From the NCBI GenBank assembly GCA_025201765.1, contig MU623520.1:1-55683 (forward strand): 55,683 nt of DNA, written 5' to 3'. The notes beneath the pieces are model-generated. The model was not told where the DNA came from, ran no database searches, and was given only the letters and a program-made list of their open reading frames with translations. The stretch's first letter is position 1. The number at the start of each line of letters is the position of its first letter. Shown here piece after piece: positions 23,675 through 34,868 of the stretch. This stretch comes from Daldinia sp. FL1419. Taxonomy: Eukaryota > Ascomycota > Sordariomycetes > Xylariales > Hypoxylaceae. Both the position numbers and the translations under genes were made by a program.

Positions 23675-24942
23675 ATGTTGGCTCGTCTCTTTAACCCCCA
23701 AAGTTATTTTGGTTCTAGGTCACCTACCTCGTCTGTGGGTGACCCATCTGACCAATTTAGTCCCATAATTACTATACTCGTCGGCTATCTCGAAAAGGCA
23801 AACAGTCCAGATGCCCTTGGCCGAGCCGTCCAGTCTGCTTACAAGAAGGCACCTGAGTTTATGAACGCTCTCAAAATAGTGGACGCCAACTCATTCCTCG
23901 AATTCGCCAACGGCTTGCTCAAATGGATTCCTCGTGAGAACAGCGAAGGGTCGGATGTTTACAATATACTCTGCATGTTTTACTTCGTATTCAACCAACC
24001 TCCCCTGAACGATTTCCAGGCCCCGATAACTCCGGATGCGAGTAGGCGACCGCCCACTTGGCTTTCGTCTTGGCTCGTAGTGTACTCTCAACATGTGGGC
24101 CTCTGGATGGACACCACCGAGTCGCTGACAGAAGAGTCCTTGGAATCTTTCAAGCAAGCCAAGCATTACAATATCCATGAGGCACTACCGCCTCCAGGAG
24201 GCTGGAGGACATTCAACGAATTCTTCTCTCGACATCTAAAGGCTGACGCAAGGCCTATCGAGAGCCCCCTTGACGATAAAGTCATCATCTATCCCGCCGA
24301 CTGCAAGTACGACGCGTCAGTAGCTGACCACATAGTTTCCATCTCATCTACAGGGACCGTTCTCATCAAGAATCTTCCGTGGACAATCAACTTGCTGTTA
24401 CAAGGTAGCGAGTATGCGGACGAATTCAACGGCGGCATATGGATGCACGGGTTCCTGAACACGTATAATTATCACCGTCAGCATGCACCAGTATCAGGAG
24501 AGGTGATTGAGGCCAGAGTCATCCAGGGCATCGCCTATTTTCAAGTAGAAGTAGAAGACAATAAGCTCGAAGCTCCAGCTGATCCCGGCTTCCGTCAGTT
24601 ACTTCCATGTCCATAAACGCCGCTACCATGGAATTCGTACTAACACGTTACATTATAGAGTTTATTCAGACCCGAGGTTTAATCATTATAGACAACGAGG
24701 TGTTGGGCAAGGTCGCAGTACTACCTATCGGGATGGCCCTTGTTTCAGCGGTCAAATTATCGGTTCGAAAACACCAACGGTTGAAGAAGGGGGATGAGAT
24801 TTCGACATTTTTATTCGGAGGATCTGATATTGTATGTGTGTTCCAGAAAAGGGCAGGTTTGACAGTCGAAAGCTTTGTGCCATCGATGCCGGGGAAGTAT
24901 TCGTATTCCAAGATGGGTACTACTTTGGCAAATGCGCCGTAA
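23675..24942 (+). CDS. Phosphatidylserine decarboxylase family protein
   Basis: Exons 23675-24593 and 24659-24942, with a 65-base intron (GTCAGT...CTAAC...TATAG), give 400 residues. The splice restores DPGFQFIQTRGLIIIDNEVLGKVAVLPIGM. The N-terminal half is the alpha-helical domain of fungal stand-alone PSDs (ENSEGSDVYNILCMFYFVFNQPPLN, WLSSWLVVYSQHVGLWMDT). The core follows: FNEFFSRHLKADARPI, VIIYPADCKYD, WMHGFLNTYNYHRQHAPVSG and STFLFGGSDIVCVF. The serine of FGGSDIV is the expected self-cleavage point that becomes the pyruvoyl cofactor (LGST in mitochondrial enzymes). The reaction would be PS to PE, or decarboxylation of a related molecule. There is no clear mitochondrial presequence or C2 domain. 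The start at 23675 is the first ATG in frame; an additional 5' exon is possible. Confidence 0.86.
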
Positions 24943-25152
24943 CCGTAGCATTCAGATATACTCAAGTACTGTTCCGCAAAAGGAATAATAATTTAATACA
25001 TGTCTGTGAAAATTGGAGCCTGTTATATGTTTGCGAAAACTCTAGACAAATCGCGTCAAGCAGAGGAGGTACTTAAGGTATTAAAGGGGGGAAGGGAGGA
25101 AGGTAAAAAAAAATATGTCGCGCAATCTCACGTGGAGGAAATTGTAAAAAGT

Positions 25153-25247
25153 CGACACCTGTGTGATTCGAACACACGCCCCCGAAGGGAATGCCTTATC
25201 TATCGGTCAATAGCAGGGCATCGCGTTAACCACTCCGCCAAAGTGCC
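25153..25247 (-). tRNA. tRNA-Ser (anticodon GCU), with intron
   Basis: Read on the minus strand, the acceptor stem GGCACTT pairs with AGGTGTC and is followed by G73, the serine discriminator. The D arm carries the A box TGGCGGAGTGGTTAA. The anticodon stem ATGCC/GGCAT encloses CTGCTA plus A with an inserted intron of about 14 bases (TTGACCGATAGATA). A long variable arm (TCCCTTCGGGGG) and the T arm GTGTGTTCGAATCACAC follow. A T5 run just downstream (25146-25150) is the Pol III terminator. The intron sits after position 37, as in nuclear tRNAs. Confidence 0.93.
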
Positions 25248-25429
25248 TTTTAGCGCATTGGAGCGCCTTGAGAGTGGACTATGCTCAAAAGTTAGTAAGA
25301 TTTATTTATATCCCTAGCAGAACCGAGCTAAGCGCATCACGCAACACATGCATATTAGATTAAAAAGTATTATGCATTAATTGCTAGGTTAGAACTCTCA
25401 AAGTCTCGACTCGGTGCTTATCTCAGCAG

Positions 25430-25540
25430 GCTCAGACTAGGAGGACGGTTTTTCTTTGTACCTTTTGAGCCATAGCACTTTTTAGCCAATCAAACCCCTG
25501 ATATACCACACATACGAAAAACTGTCTCCTAGTCTGAGGT
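25430..25540. repeat. Short inverted-repeat element (MITE-like or hairpin)
   Basis: CTCAGACTAGGAGGACGGTT (starting 25431) and AACTGTCTCCTAGTCTGAG (ending about 25538) are imperfect inverted repeats of about 20 bases that flank about 70 bases. No certain target-site duplication is visible. It lies between the tRNA and the AT-rich block. Confidence 0.55.
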
Positions 25541-25744
25541 ACGAATGTAATTGTTTGTATAAGAGCTTTCTATATTAAAAATCTTAAATATTAAAATAAT
25601 TATTATAATTGAAAAATAATTATTGAAATTTATTTTAATATATATAATTAAGTTATTGTGAATTTAATATAATTTTTTTTATATTTTTATAATATTTGGT
25701 TGTTGATATATTTTATAAAGAGGGATTTATTATTATTTTTTTAA

Positions 25745-26810
25745 TTATTAAACAGGAGCTCTAATAGCTCCTGCAGGATATGCCCTATACTTCAATTAAC
25801 CCATAATAAGCCAGAGGTTGTATAAGTTTGAGGATATAAGGTAACTATATCCTAAAAAATATAATAAGATAATCAAATAAAATAACTGATATAGGTGATT
25901 ATTCGGTAATGGTAGCGCATATGGTAAGGTTATAAGCCTAAAAATATATATTATTTATATAAAGTTTTATGGAGATGATCTTTAAAGAATTATGTACAGT
26001 AAAACCCTGCCATAACAAATCTACTTTATAGCGAATCCTCGCGTTAGCAAATTAATTTTGCGATTTTCGGGTTTTTGTATGTAAAATAACGAATTTTTTC
26101 GTATAATGAAATTCGTTAATCTTGATGATTAGTCACCACCCAATTCGTTGTATGTAATAGGGGGTATTTCAAAATTTTTGGGTAGTTGGGTTAAATAAGC
26201 TAACCTGATCGGGTTAGTATGAGGCTTATGATACGAAAAATCGTACGAATTTTGGTGTTTTACTAGTCAAATTTGGTACAGGCTTATACGATCTAGTGTA
26301 GGATAAGGGCGACGATGAGGTTGACGATACCACTCAAAACGTTGAAATTGAAGGAATTTCATCGAATGAAGCCTTATCAGCATGTTTATATGGTGCGAAT
26401 AGCATTATCAAGTTGATTCAGACCTTATAAAGGCCTTGAATAAAGAGGCAAAAGCGATTCAATTTCGTAAAGTTAGGGAACAAACTTTTGAAACCAGGCA
26501 AACGATAATAAATATGTACTATATACAAAGAAATAGGTAAATTTTACTAGTAAATATAAGTACCTATACAAGTACTCAGTCCTAAGAGGGGTAAACCTGG
26601 TTTATAACGAATCCCCGCTATAGCGAATCCAATTCCATGCTCGAGTTAATTCGTTATGGCAAGGTTTTACTGTATATCTTAAGTTGATTAGGTAAGAAAA
26701 TAACTCTTAAAGATTTATTTATATCCAAAAAAATTATAAATCTTAGAAAGGGGAGGTCAACAAAGTCCTTCAAAGTAACTCTTATTACCTAATTACACTA
26801 CCCTAATTCA
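25745..26810. repeat. Left outer LTR, split by a pogo-like element
   Basis: Without the 676-base insert and its duplicated TA, this copy is about 388 bases. It aligns end to end with 45582-45969, for example GATATGCCCTATACTTCAA, AATGGTAGCGCATATGGTAA and CTTAGAAAGGGGAGGTCAAC. The two copies differ mainly by transitions. They are in direct orientation, so they mark the ends of one LTR retrotransposon about 20 kb long including later insertions. Confidence 0.82.
25997..26672. mobile_element. Tc1/mariner (pogo-like) non-autonomous element in the left LTR
   Basis: The ends are CAGTAAAACCCTGCCATAAC and its near-perfect inverse, with TA on both sides (25995-25996 and 26673-26674). This is the terminal sequence and target site of fungal/animal pogo (Tigger-like) elements. 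The 676-base body has normal base composition and a short stretch (about 26300-26500) whose translation resembles the acidic C-terminus of a DDE transposase, with stops; no catalytic domain remains. It would need a transposase from elsewhere. It interrupts an LTR that can be checked against its intact partner at 45582-45969. Confidence 0.82.
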
Positions 26811-27277
26811 AAACTCCCTAAAGTTAACGATGTTGAACTTTTAACAAATCAATCTCAATAAAAAAACTGGAAAAACTGTATAACCAAACTGTAATTAAAT
26901 TAATTAGATATTATATAAACTAAAATAAAAAAAAGAAAGAAAATCTAAACTCCCCAAATCTTTTAATTGTTATCAACCTTTAAATGTTTTTTATCTCTAT
27001 TAAATGTTTACTAATTTTATTTATATATTTATCTAACTAATTAGTCTTTATTTAGTTATATACACTCAAAAGTTTGTTCAAATATTTTCCATCTTAGCCA
27101 ATCTAACAATATACTCAACTATGGTTTAATTATTGAATTTATTGGTATTTTTCCAAGCCATATATACAAATTAAGTCTTTGTTTTTTGAAATAAGCAATT
27201 TACCACAGTTCATATGTTATACAATTATTTAATTATAGGTTTTTTGAAATATTGTTTTGAATTAGCTTTAATATATG

Positions 27278-27478
27278 TGGTGGTTGAATGACTTATGTCC
27301 TCAGTCTGATATACAACCCCTAAGAAATACCCATATATCTATTATTATATAAAGATATGTTTCCCACTTATCTCTTTTAAATAGCTTTTTTTTTTAAATA
27401 ATTATATTATATTAGTTTTACCCTTATTATTATTTACTTTATTATTAATTTACTTTTATCTTACATACATACTTACTA
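27278..27478 (+). repeat. 5' LTR of the + strand copia relic
   Basis: Aligns base for base (offset 5991) with 33269-33469; shared blocks include TCTATTATTATATAAAGATA and ATTTACTTTATTATTAA. Differences are nearly all transitions. Confidence 0.8.
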
Positions 27479-30400
27479 ATATTGATTAATATTATTAAAT
27501 AATTAATAATATAAATTAACAAAATTAAAAAAATCATTATTATAATAATTTGGAAATTTTTATCATAACAACACAAATAATATTAATATTATATTTTTAA
27601 CTATCCTTATAATAGATAATCATTATTTAATATTATCTAACTTTTAGGATATATATTTTCTTAAATTATTATTTTTATTATTATATTTGTTTTTAATATC
27701 TATCTCTATAATATCTTAATTAAAGAATTTAATATAAGTATAAAATTGTATTTTATTTAACAATATAAATACTATTTAAGTAGAAAGTATAAACATACTT
27801 TATAAATTAATAAAATACTTACCTTTCTAAGGCATGATGTTTGTTGATTAGTTTGATCATAAAGTTATAAAATAGATAAGTATTATTCTTACAAATGTAA
27901 CCCCTAAATAGAAGGTAATTTAAGCACTATAAACAATAAGAAATTTTAAAATTACAAATTTAAATTCTTTATATATACATATATTTAATAAAATATTAAT
28001 TAAATATAAAAAATATTTTAAAAGATTTATTATAAATAATTTCACTAATATATTAAGGTTGATTAGAATTATTTTATAAATGGTATTAATATAAAAAAAT
28101 ATTTATATAAAAAAATTAAATATTAATTATATAAAAATATTTAATAATCTCATATCTACAGACAAATTATTATAATAGAATTTAAATAAATTGGAAATTA
28201 TAAAGTTTAAATGGCTTAATATATTAATATAGAAAATATTAATAATTAATATTAAAAAAGGATTAATATATTTTAATATAGGAATAATTATTTAAGTAAC
28301 AATATTTATATAGCAACAATAACCAACAATTTATAACCTACAAATATTTATTTATTAAATTATATAAATGGAATAACCAAATACCACTTTTTATAATCTT
28401 CTTTACCTTATACAATATATATTTCTTACCCTATAACCATTATTACCTAACCCCTTTTCTATTTTTAATACCTTATTAACAACTTAAATAGAACCCATTT
28501 TACAACTCCCTCCCCCCTTAACCACAATTCTATTATATTAATTATTATTTTATCCTTATTTTATAAAATTCCATTATAATTCTTAAAGAACTTAAAAATT
28601 ACTTAGTTAATTAAGATAATTTTAATAAAGAAATTAACTAGTATTTGATATCCCTCCCAGACTTTTTCTTCAATAAGGATCCTTAACATTTACTTAATTA
28701 TTATCATTTCTACCCCTTCCAACTTACCTTATTTATCCTATATAATAAAAATATAACTTAAGTTATAACTTTAAATATAGTATAGGTCCTGTATTAGCCC
28801 AACCCCTTCTTTCAATCCTAGAAAATGGTTTTGGATTCCCTGGATTGTTACCAAATAATTCATACATAATTATAATATTATTCTCAAATGTTAGAACAAA
28901 TAGAGGGAATTAACCAATAAAAGGTTATAATTCTTCTTTCCTAATAGTACCATTATTTATATAAGGAGGAATCCCTTAAAACCAAATCTTTATATTTATT
29001 GGTAATTAATAAATATTAATTTACTTTATGATTCTTTTGGAATATATTTTTAATAAAATATGCCTATCCACCATTATAAAACATTTTAAAAAAATTTAAA
29101 ATATTAATAATAATTATATTAAAGAATTATATAATATTTTTAAAAATAAGTTTAAATTTTTCCTAAAAATATATTTTATAACAAATATATGCCTATTATA
29201 ATTCTATACTATATTTTTATTAATATTAATAGAAAAAATATTCCTTTATTTTTTATATAATATTTTTTAATATTAATATTTTATTAATATATATCTTACT
29301 TTACAATACTATTTTAATATTATAGAAAATAAAAACCAATACCACCAAAATTAGATAAATATTATTTTTTTTAATATTAAGGTAGAAAAATAAAGTTAAG
29401 GGAAGATAAATATGGAAATATTATAAATTTTATTCAATAAATTATAATTATATCAAAGAACACTTAATTCTAATTATAGAAGAAAATTATAGTTTGTTAT
29501 AATTGTTTATAGGGTATGTTAAGGTGTATTATAGTTCTAGAATGTGTTTTTTAAACCATTAAAAATAATTATAGCCTTAACTAATAAATTTTAAACATCC
29601 TTTTGAAATCATAAAATTATAAAAGTACCACAACAATTTATAATTAATAATATTAATGAAAATAATAATAAAGAAATTTGTAATAATTATGTTAATAAAA
29701 AGTATTATAGAAATGATAAAGGTGGAAAATATATTTCTAAATAATTTAAGAAGATTTGGAAATGTAAATGTTGGGTATATAAAAAGGAAGGTTATTAATT
29801 TATTAAATATTTAGAAATTAATTGTAAAAAGGTTAAAGAAAATTGGAAGGTTAAATACAATATATTTAAAAAGAATTATATAACCTTTTTAACAAATTAT
29901 AAAAGATTTAAAAATTAAAGTTTAAAATAAAAGAATAATAATATTTATAATATAACCTTGAAGTTGGAGAATGATGAGGATGTATAGTTTATGGTGGTAG
30001 TATATTTATTTAATTAGGTATTTTACTATTGTATCATAGCCTTTATCCCCTTAATAATTAAAAAAATTAATATTATTTTTGTTTTGGATTAATATACAAA
30101 AATTATGTTCTAAAGTGTTATGTTAAATATTGGAGCTGCTTATATTTCAATAGTAGGTAAAGGATAATATCTTATTCTTATTAATAAATACCCTAATTGG
30201 AAGCTTAAGATGGATTGTACCCGTACCAGAAAAATTAATATTAAATTTAAAAATAAATCCCTTATTAAATTATTAGGCATAATTATAGTTAATACCTTGT
30301 TTGGCAATGTAGATTTCTATATTATGGAATCAGATATACCATTCCTCCTTTTGATTAAAGACATGGACCATTTAAGAATATATCTTAATAATATTACCAA

Positions 30401-33268
30401 TTAATTAATATATAAGAATAATGTAATAGTTAATATTGAACAAAAATAAGGATATTTATGATTTTACCTAAATAATATCACTTACTTCACAAAAACAGAA
30501 TTATAATACCTACATATCCATTTTGGTTATTTTATAATTAAGAAGTTTTATAATTTCTTAAATAAGGTTAATTATAATATTAATATAAATAGTTTTAAAG
30601 AAATTAATAAATTTTGCCACCATTGTTAAATTAAGGGTAAAGGTTTATAAAAGTTTAAGTTTATTTTTAAAAATCTTAATATAAATTTCAATTATAAGGT
30701 AATTGTTAATATTATATATTTGGAAGGATAATTAGTCTTGTATGTAATTAACATTATCATTAGTTTTTAAGTAGTATAATTTATAAAAGGCATTATAACC
30801 AAAGAAATATGGGAAATGTTAAAAAAATGTTAGATTAATACTTATTTTGGCCTTTTAAATATCATTTTTTACGATGTAGGAATAAATTTTAACAACTTAG
30901 AATTTTGAAATGAAACATGTGTTGTTGAAATTATATGTTATTAAATACTAATTAAAGTACATTAATCTATTAATAAAGTAGAAGGGTATTACAATCCAAT
31001 CCACTAAATTTATAAAATAATTATAGATAAATTTTAAGGTTTTGACTTAAAAATATCTTGGTTATAGATGGTTGTAAAGGCAGTTAATAATATAATTAAT
31101 CCTAACAGATTGGTTTTTATATTGTTTATCTTTGGGGCCTACCCCCAAATTAATATAGATTTACTACCTATATCTATCCAGATTTATTATATCTTAATAA
31201 TGCAAAAAATTATGATTAAAATTAAAAAAATTAAATTATAACATTTTATTTAAGATGTGTTTAATATTTATAATAACCCTAATACCATAAAAACACTACT
31301 TATATTTTTACTTATTAATAATAAAGTTTTTATTTATTAAGAAAAAGGTAAATAAAAAGGTTTTTATAAAATTATTATAGTTATTGATAAAGATATCATT
31401 ATAATATCTAATATATCCAAAAGAACATCTACATTCCAGAACTCTTATATTAAACCTTACACTTAATTTAAGGATAATCTGGTACCTATTAAGGAATTTT
31501 AAATATAATTATTTAAACCCATATTTAATTTAAATAATTATAAAATAATCTTAAAAGAAAACCTTATATATATTAACAATCTTTTATATATTAATATTTT
31601 ATATTTTAATAATAAAGAATAAGATAATTTAATTTTAATGTTTTAATTATATATAATAAAAAAGATTATTATTATAGGAAAATTATATAAGGTATTAAAT
31701 ATAAAAGAGTTTAATATATTATTTAATAAAGGAATCTTATAATCTAAAATATATAATATATTAATTTATTAAAGAACAACAATCTTTAAATTATAAATAA
31801 TCTATAAAATAAAGGGAAAAAATATATTAGTATTTTATAAAAAATTAAAACTTATTATTTAAAATTATGATAACCCCAATAAAAAATTTATTATAATATA
31901 TACCTTTATTATTTAAAGGGTAAATTAATGTTTTATTCTAATTTTAATTTCAATTTTTTAATATTAAGGTATAAAAATTATAATAAGGAATATTACCATA
32001 ATATATATTTAATTTAAGATACCTATATAATAAATAATATTTATATAATTATTAATAAAATTAAAAAATAAATATTTTAAGGGGATGTTATTATATATTA
32101 TTAAATTATTATATAATTTAATTAAATTAAGGATATATTAATTTAAAATTTATTTACATTATTATTAACAAAAATTTAATATAAAACTATTAATATTTAA
32201 TTTATATTTATTAATAATAAATATAACTCTATTTAAAATTATGGGCCTTCAAATAAATAATATTTTAAATATTAACATTATAGAATTTTTAATAACAGAA
32301 AATAAGGTATTTATTAAAATTAGGATTAAAATATATCCTTAGAAGATATTGGACACTAAAACCAAAAATTTTAACAATTTGCACCTCATTATTCATAAAA
32401 AAAATTATAATATAATTATTATACAAAAAGGATAAATTAAGAAATTTAAATAATTGGATATAAAATTATTAAATATAATCAAGAAATTTATTAAACAACA
32501 GGCACAAAGAATATACATCTCCTCCATTTACCAACCTAAAACAACTTTCAACTATTTAACAACAACCCAACATTTGGAATTAAACCCCAAAAAAATAAAA
32601 GCCCTTAACACCTAAATTAAATAATAAATAAACAACTAATTATAAAGGTTTAATTATATTAACTTAAATCTTTAAAATTTACACCTATATATTTTTATTA
32701 ATAATTTATTTGTAAATAATAAAAACTTAAACTTATAAATTAGTTATATTATTATATTAAATAATAAAAAATTAATTAATTAAAATAATAAAATTCAAAT
32801 TATTAATAATATTATTTATTAATTATCTACTAAATATAAATATATTATTTAAAACATATTTGTTAGTGAAATTTATAAGATAATCTAAAATTTTAATGTT
32901 AAATATATTATTTATCATATAATCAACACCATTTTAAAACATCTTTCATTACTTAAGGTTTTGTTAATCCTATATATTAATTTATTTTCTTTATATTAAT
33001 ATTTTGTTTAAATAGGTAATATTAATAAGAAGAGGTTAATAATTAATTTAATGGTTTTACAATAATTATATAAAAATTAAGAGATTAACAATATTTGGTG
33101 GATTTATAGTACATATAATCTTATGAATGTTATGATGAAGGTATCCCCAAATAAGGCCATATAGATGTTAATAAAGAATAATTAGGTTAATTTGTAGTTA
33201 AAAAGATGGGTAAAATAAGAATTAAGTGTTAAGTTTATAATATAATTACGAAAAGAAAATAAAATAAG

Positions 33269-33469
33269 TAGTAGTTAAATGATTTATATCTTTAGTCTAG
33301 TATATGACCTTTAAGAAATATTTATGTATCTATTATTATATAAAGATATATTTCCTATTTATTTCTTTTAAATAACTTTTTTCTTTAAATAATTACATTA
33401 TACCAATCTTACTCCTATTGTTATTTACTTTATTATTAACTTGCTTTTATCTTACATATGTACCTACCA
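33269..33469 (+). repeat. 3' LTR of the + strand copia relic
   Basis: Partner of 27278-27478. It ends in CTACCA, matching the usual CA terminus of LTRs. Confidence 0.8.
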
Positions 33470-33499
33470 ATAATATGTTTATTGCTTGTTATTATCCTG

Positions 33500-33880
33500 A
33501 TCAACCTGTTCTTAAATAAATGGATAGTTTTATCAACTCCTAACATCATCTCTTAGGGCACCTACTTTAACGATAGATCTTCACTCTTAATCATCTAAAA
33601 AATCTCAATAACAACTAATATTGGTGCTAGGTTATTGATTATTTGAATTGCTGTTAATTCAGCTAATAACTTTATATAATTATTAAATTTTTTGTAATGG
33701 TTATTATCATTTTTGATTATAATAATTAGCTCTTGTAGTCTGCGCTTGATCATATATAGCATATAAACACACCAAAATCCATAAATCCAATTATCTCTCT
33801 AAGTAACCAAAGATATCATATGTAACTCCCCAGGAATTAATTTTCCCAACTTCTTAAATACTATCGTTATTTACTTTTTG
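33500..33880 (-). pseudogene. Unassigned degenerate coding relic
   Basis: On the minus strand one frame stays nearly open for about 120 residues (LHMISLVT, DNWIYGFWCVYMLYMIKRRL, KKFNNYIKLLAELTAIQIIN, EMMLGVDKTIHLF) within DNA where random frames are broken every 10-20 codons. It lies just beyond the + strand copia relic and inside the outer LTR pair, so it could belong to the outer element. I do not recognise the family. Confidence 0.4.
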
Positions 33881-34673
33881 ATACAATTAATTCATTACTC
33901 TAATCCTTAATAAATTAAATCAAAAACTTATAAATAATATTTTTTAAATATATAAATTATAAAAAGAAAATAATTTTGATTATATGCCTTTATTGTTCAT
34001 ATACATTTTGGATTAGATAAATTGATATGTATTAATAAAAATAATATTCAAGTCCTTTATTATATAATTTTAAATGTTAATAAATTAAAACCTCCTTTAA
34101 AATTATAACCTAACATCCATACTAATTCCTTTTTATAAAAGATTTTTTAATTAGGTGTATTGCATGTAGTTAGTTCTTAAAAAGCTATAATATAAGAATT
34201 GCTAAGCTATTGCTTCTTAATATACAATTGTAAGGCTTATATTAACATCAATAATAAATTATTTTATTAATAGTTTATATTAATCCCTAATGGTACTGTA
34301 ACATTCTCAATAAGATAATCAAATGCTAGTGTAAGGCTTTAAATCTCTTCAATACTTATATCTAACTAAGAAAACAGATTTTTATAATCAACTAATTCTC
34401 TATATTTAATCGGATAAATAGTATCTATTAATGTCTGTAATAATCTAATCATTTTGTTAAAAGTACCTAAAATTAATAAACTAGCTATATTATTAATTGA
34501 ATAATTTAACAATAACTTAACGTTGTAGGGTACTGTTGAATTGATGTTGGTAATTAGTGATAATATTGGTATAAAATGCGTGTTGTATGAATTGCCTTAA
34601 TCTGATCAGGTAAAATATAAGCTTGAATAAATAAAAATTATACTGTAGAGGAGAAGAGGTGAAAGAGTGTTAA

Positions 34674-34868
34674 AGATAGTGTCAAAGGTTTAGGTGTACT
34701 TAGATATATTAGAAAAGGTCTATCTTGTATAATGTGTAGCTTGTATAAAATGCAAGCCTTATATGTTAAAATATAGTTTATATAATAGTTGTGGCTTATG
34801 CTACAGTTACCCATAGCTGTTAAAGCAATTAATTATAGTTTACGTTGTGGTTTACCCTATGCGATACA
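34674..34868 (-). repeat. 3' LTR of the - strand copia relic
   Basis: Aligns with 42040-42227, with many G/A differences between the copies. The left limit is approximate. Confidence 0.65.

Larger units (their letters stand above)
27278..33469 (+). mobile_element. Ty1/copia retrotransposon relic (+ strand)
   Basis: LTRs at 27278-27478 and 33269-33469 (201 bases each, no length difference) flank a degraded pol. In order there are: a gag zinc-knuckle remnant CKCWVYKKEGY (about 29762-29795); the protease region, with the D-T-G-A site read as NIGAA (about 30124) and DIPFLLLIKDMDHLRIY (30330-30380); the integrase finger HIHFGY...FCHHC (30505-30630) and FGAYPQ (about 31134); and the RT/RNase H region with QAQRIYISSIYQP (about 32498-32536) and LFVNNKNLNL (about 32705-32740). 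Stops interrupt every domain. Loss of the protease Asp and a TAA/TAG excess fit RIP. No clear 5-base target duplication remains. Confidence 0.85.

Noticed and set aside
2469..25000. Secondary-metabolite gene cluster
   Set aside because: Apart from the methyltransferase there is no synthase, terpene cyclase, prenyltransferase, P450 or cluster regulator; the other genes are unrelated and on both strands.
30210..30404. 64-residue open frame in the AT-rich block as a gene
   Set aside because: It is the protease part of the copia relic that happens to lack stops.
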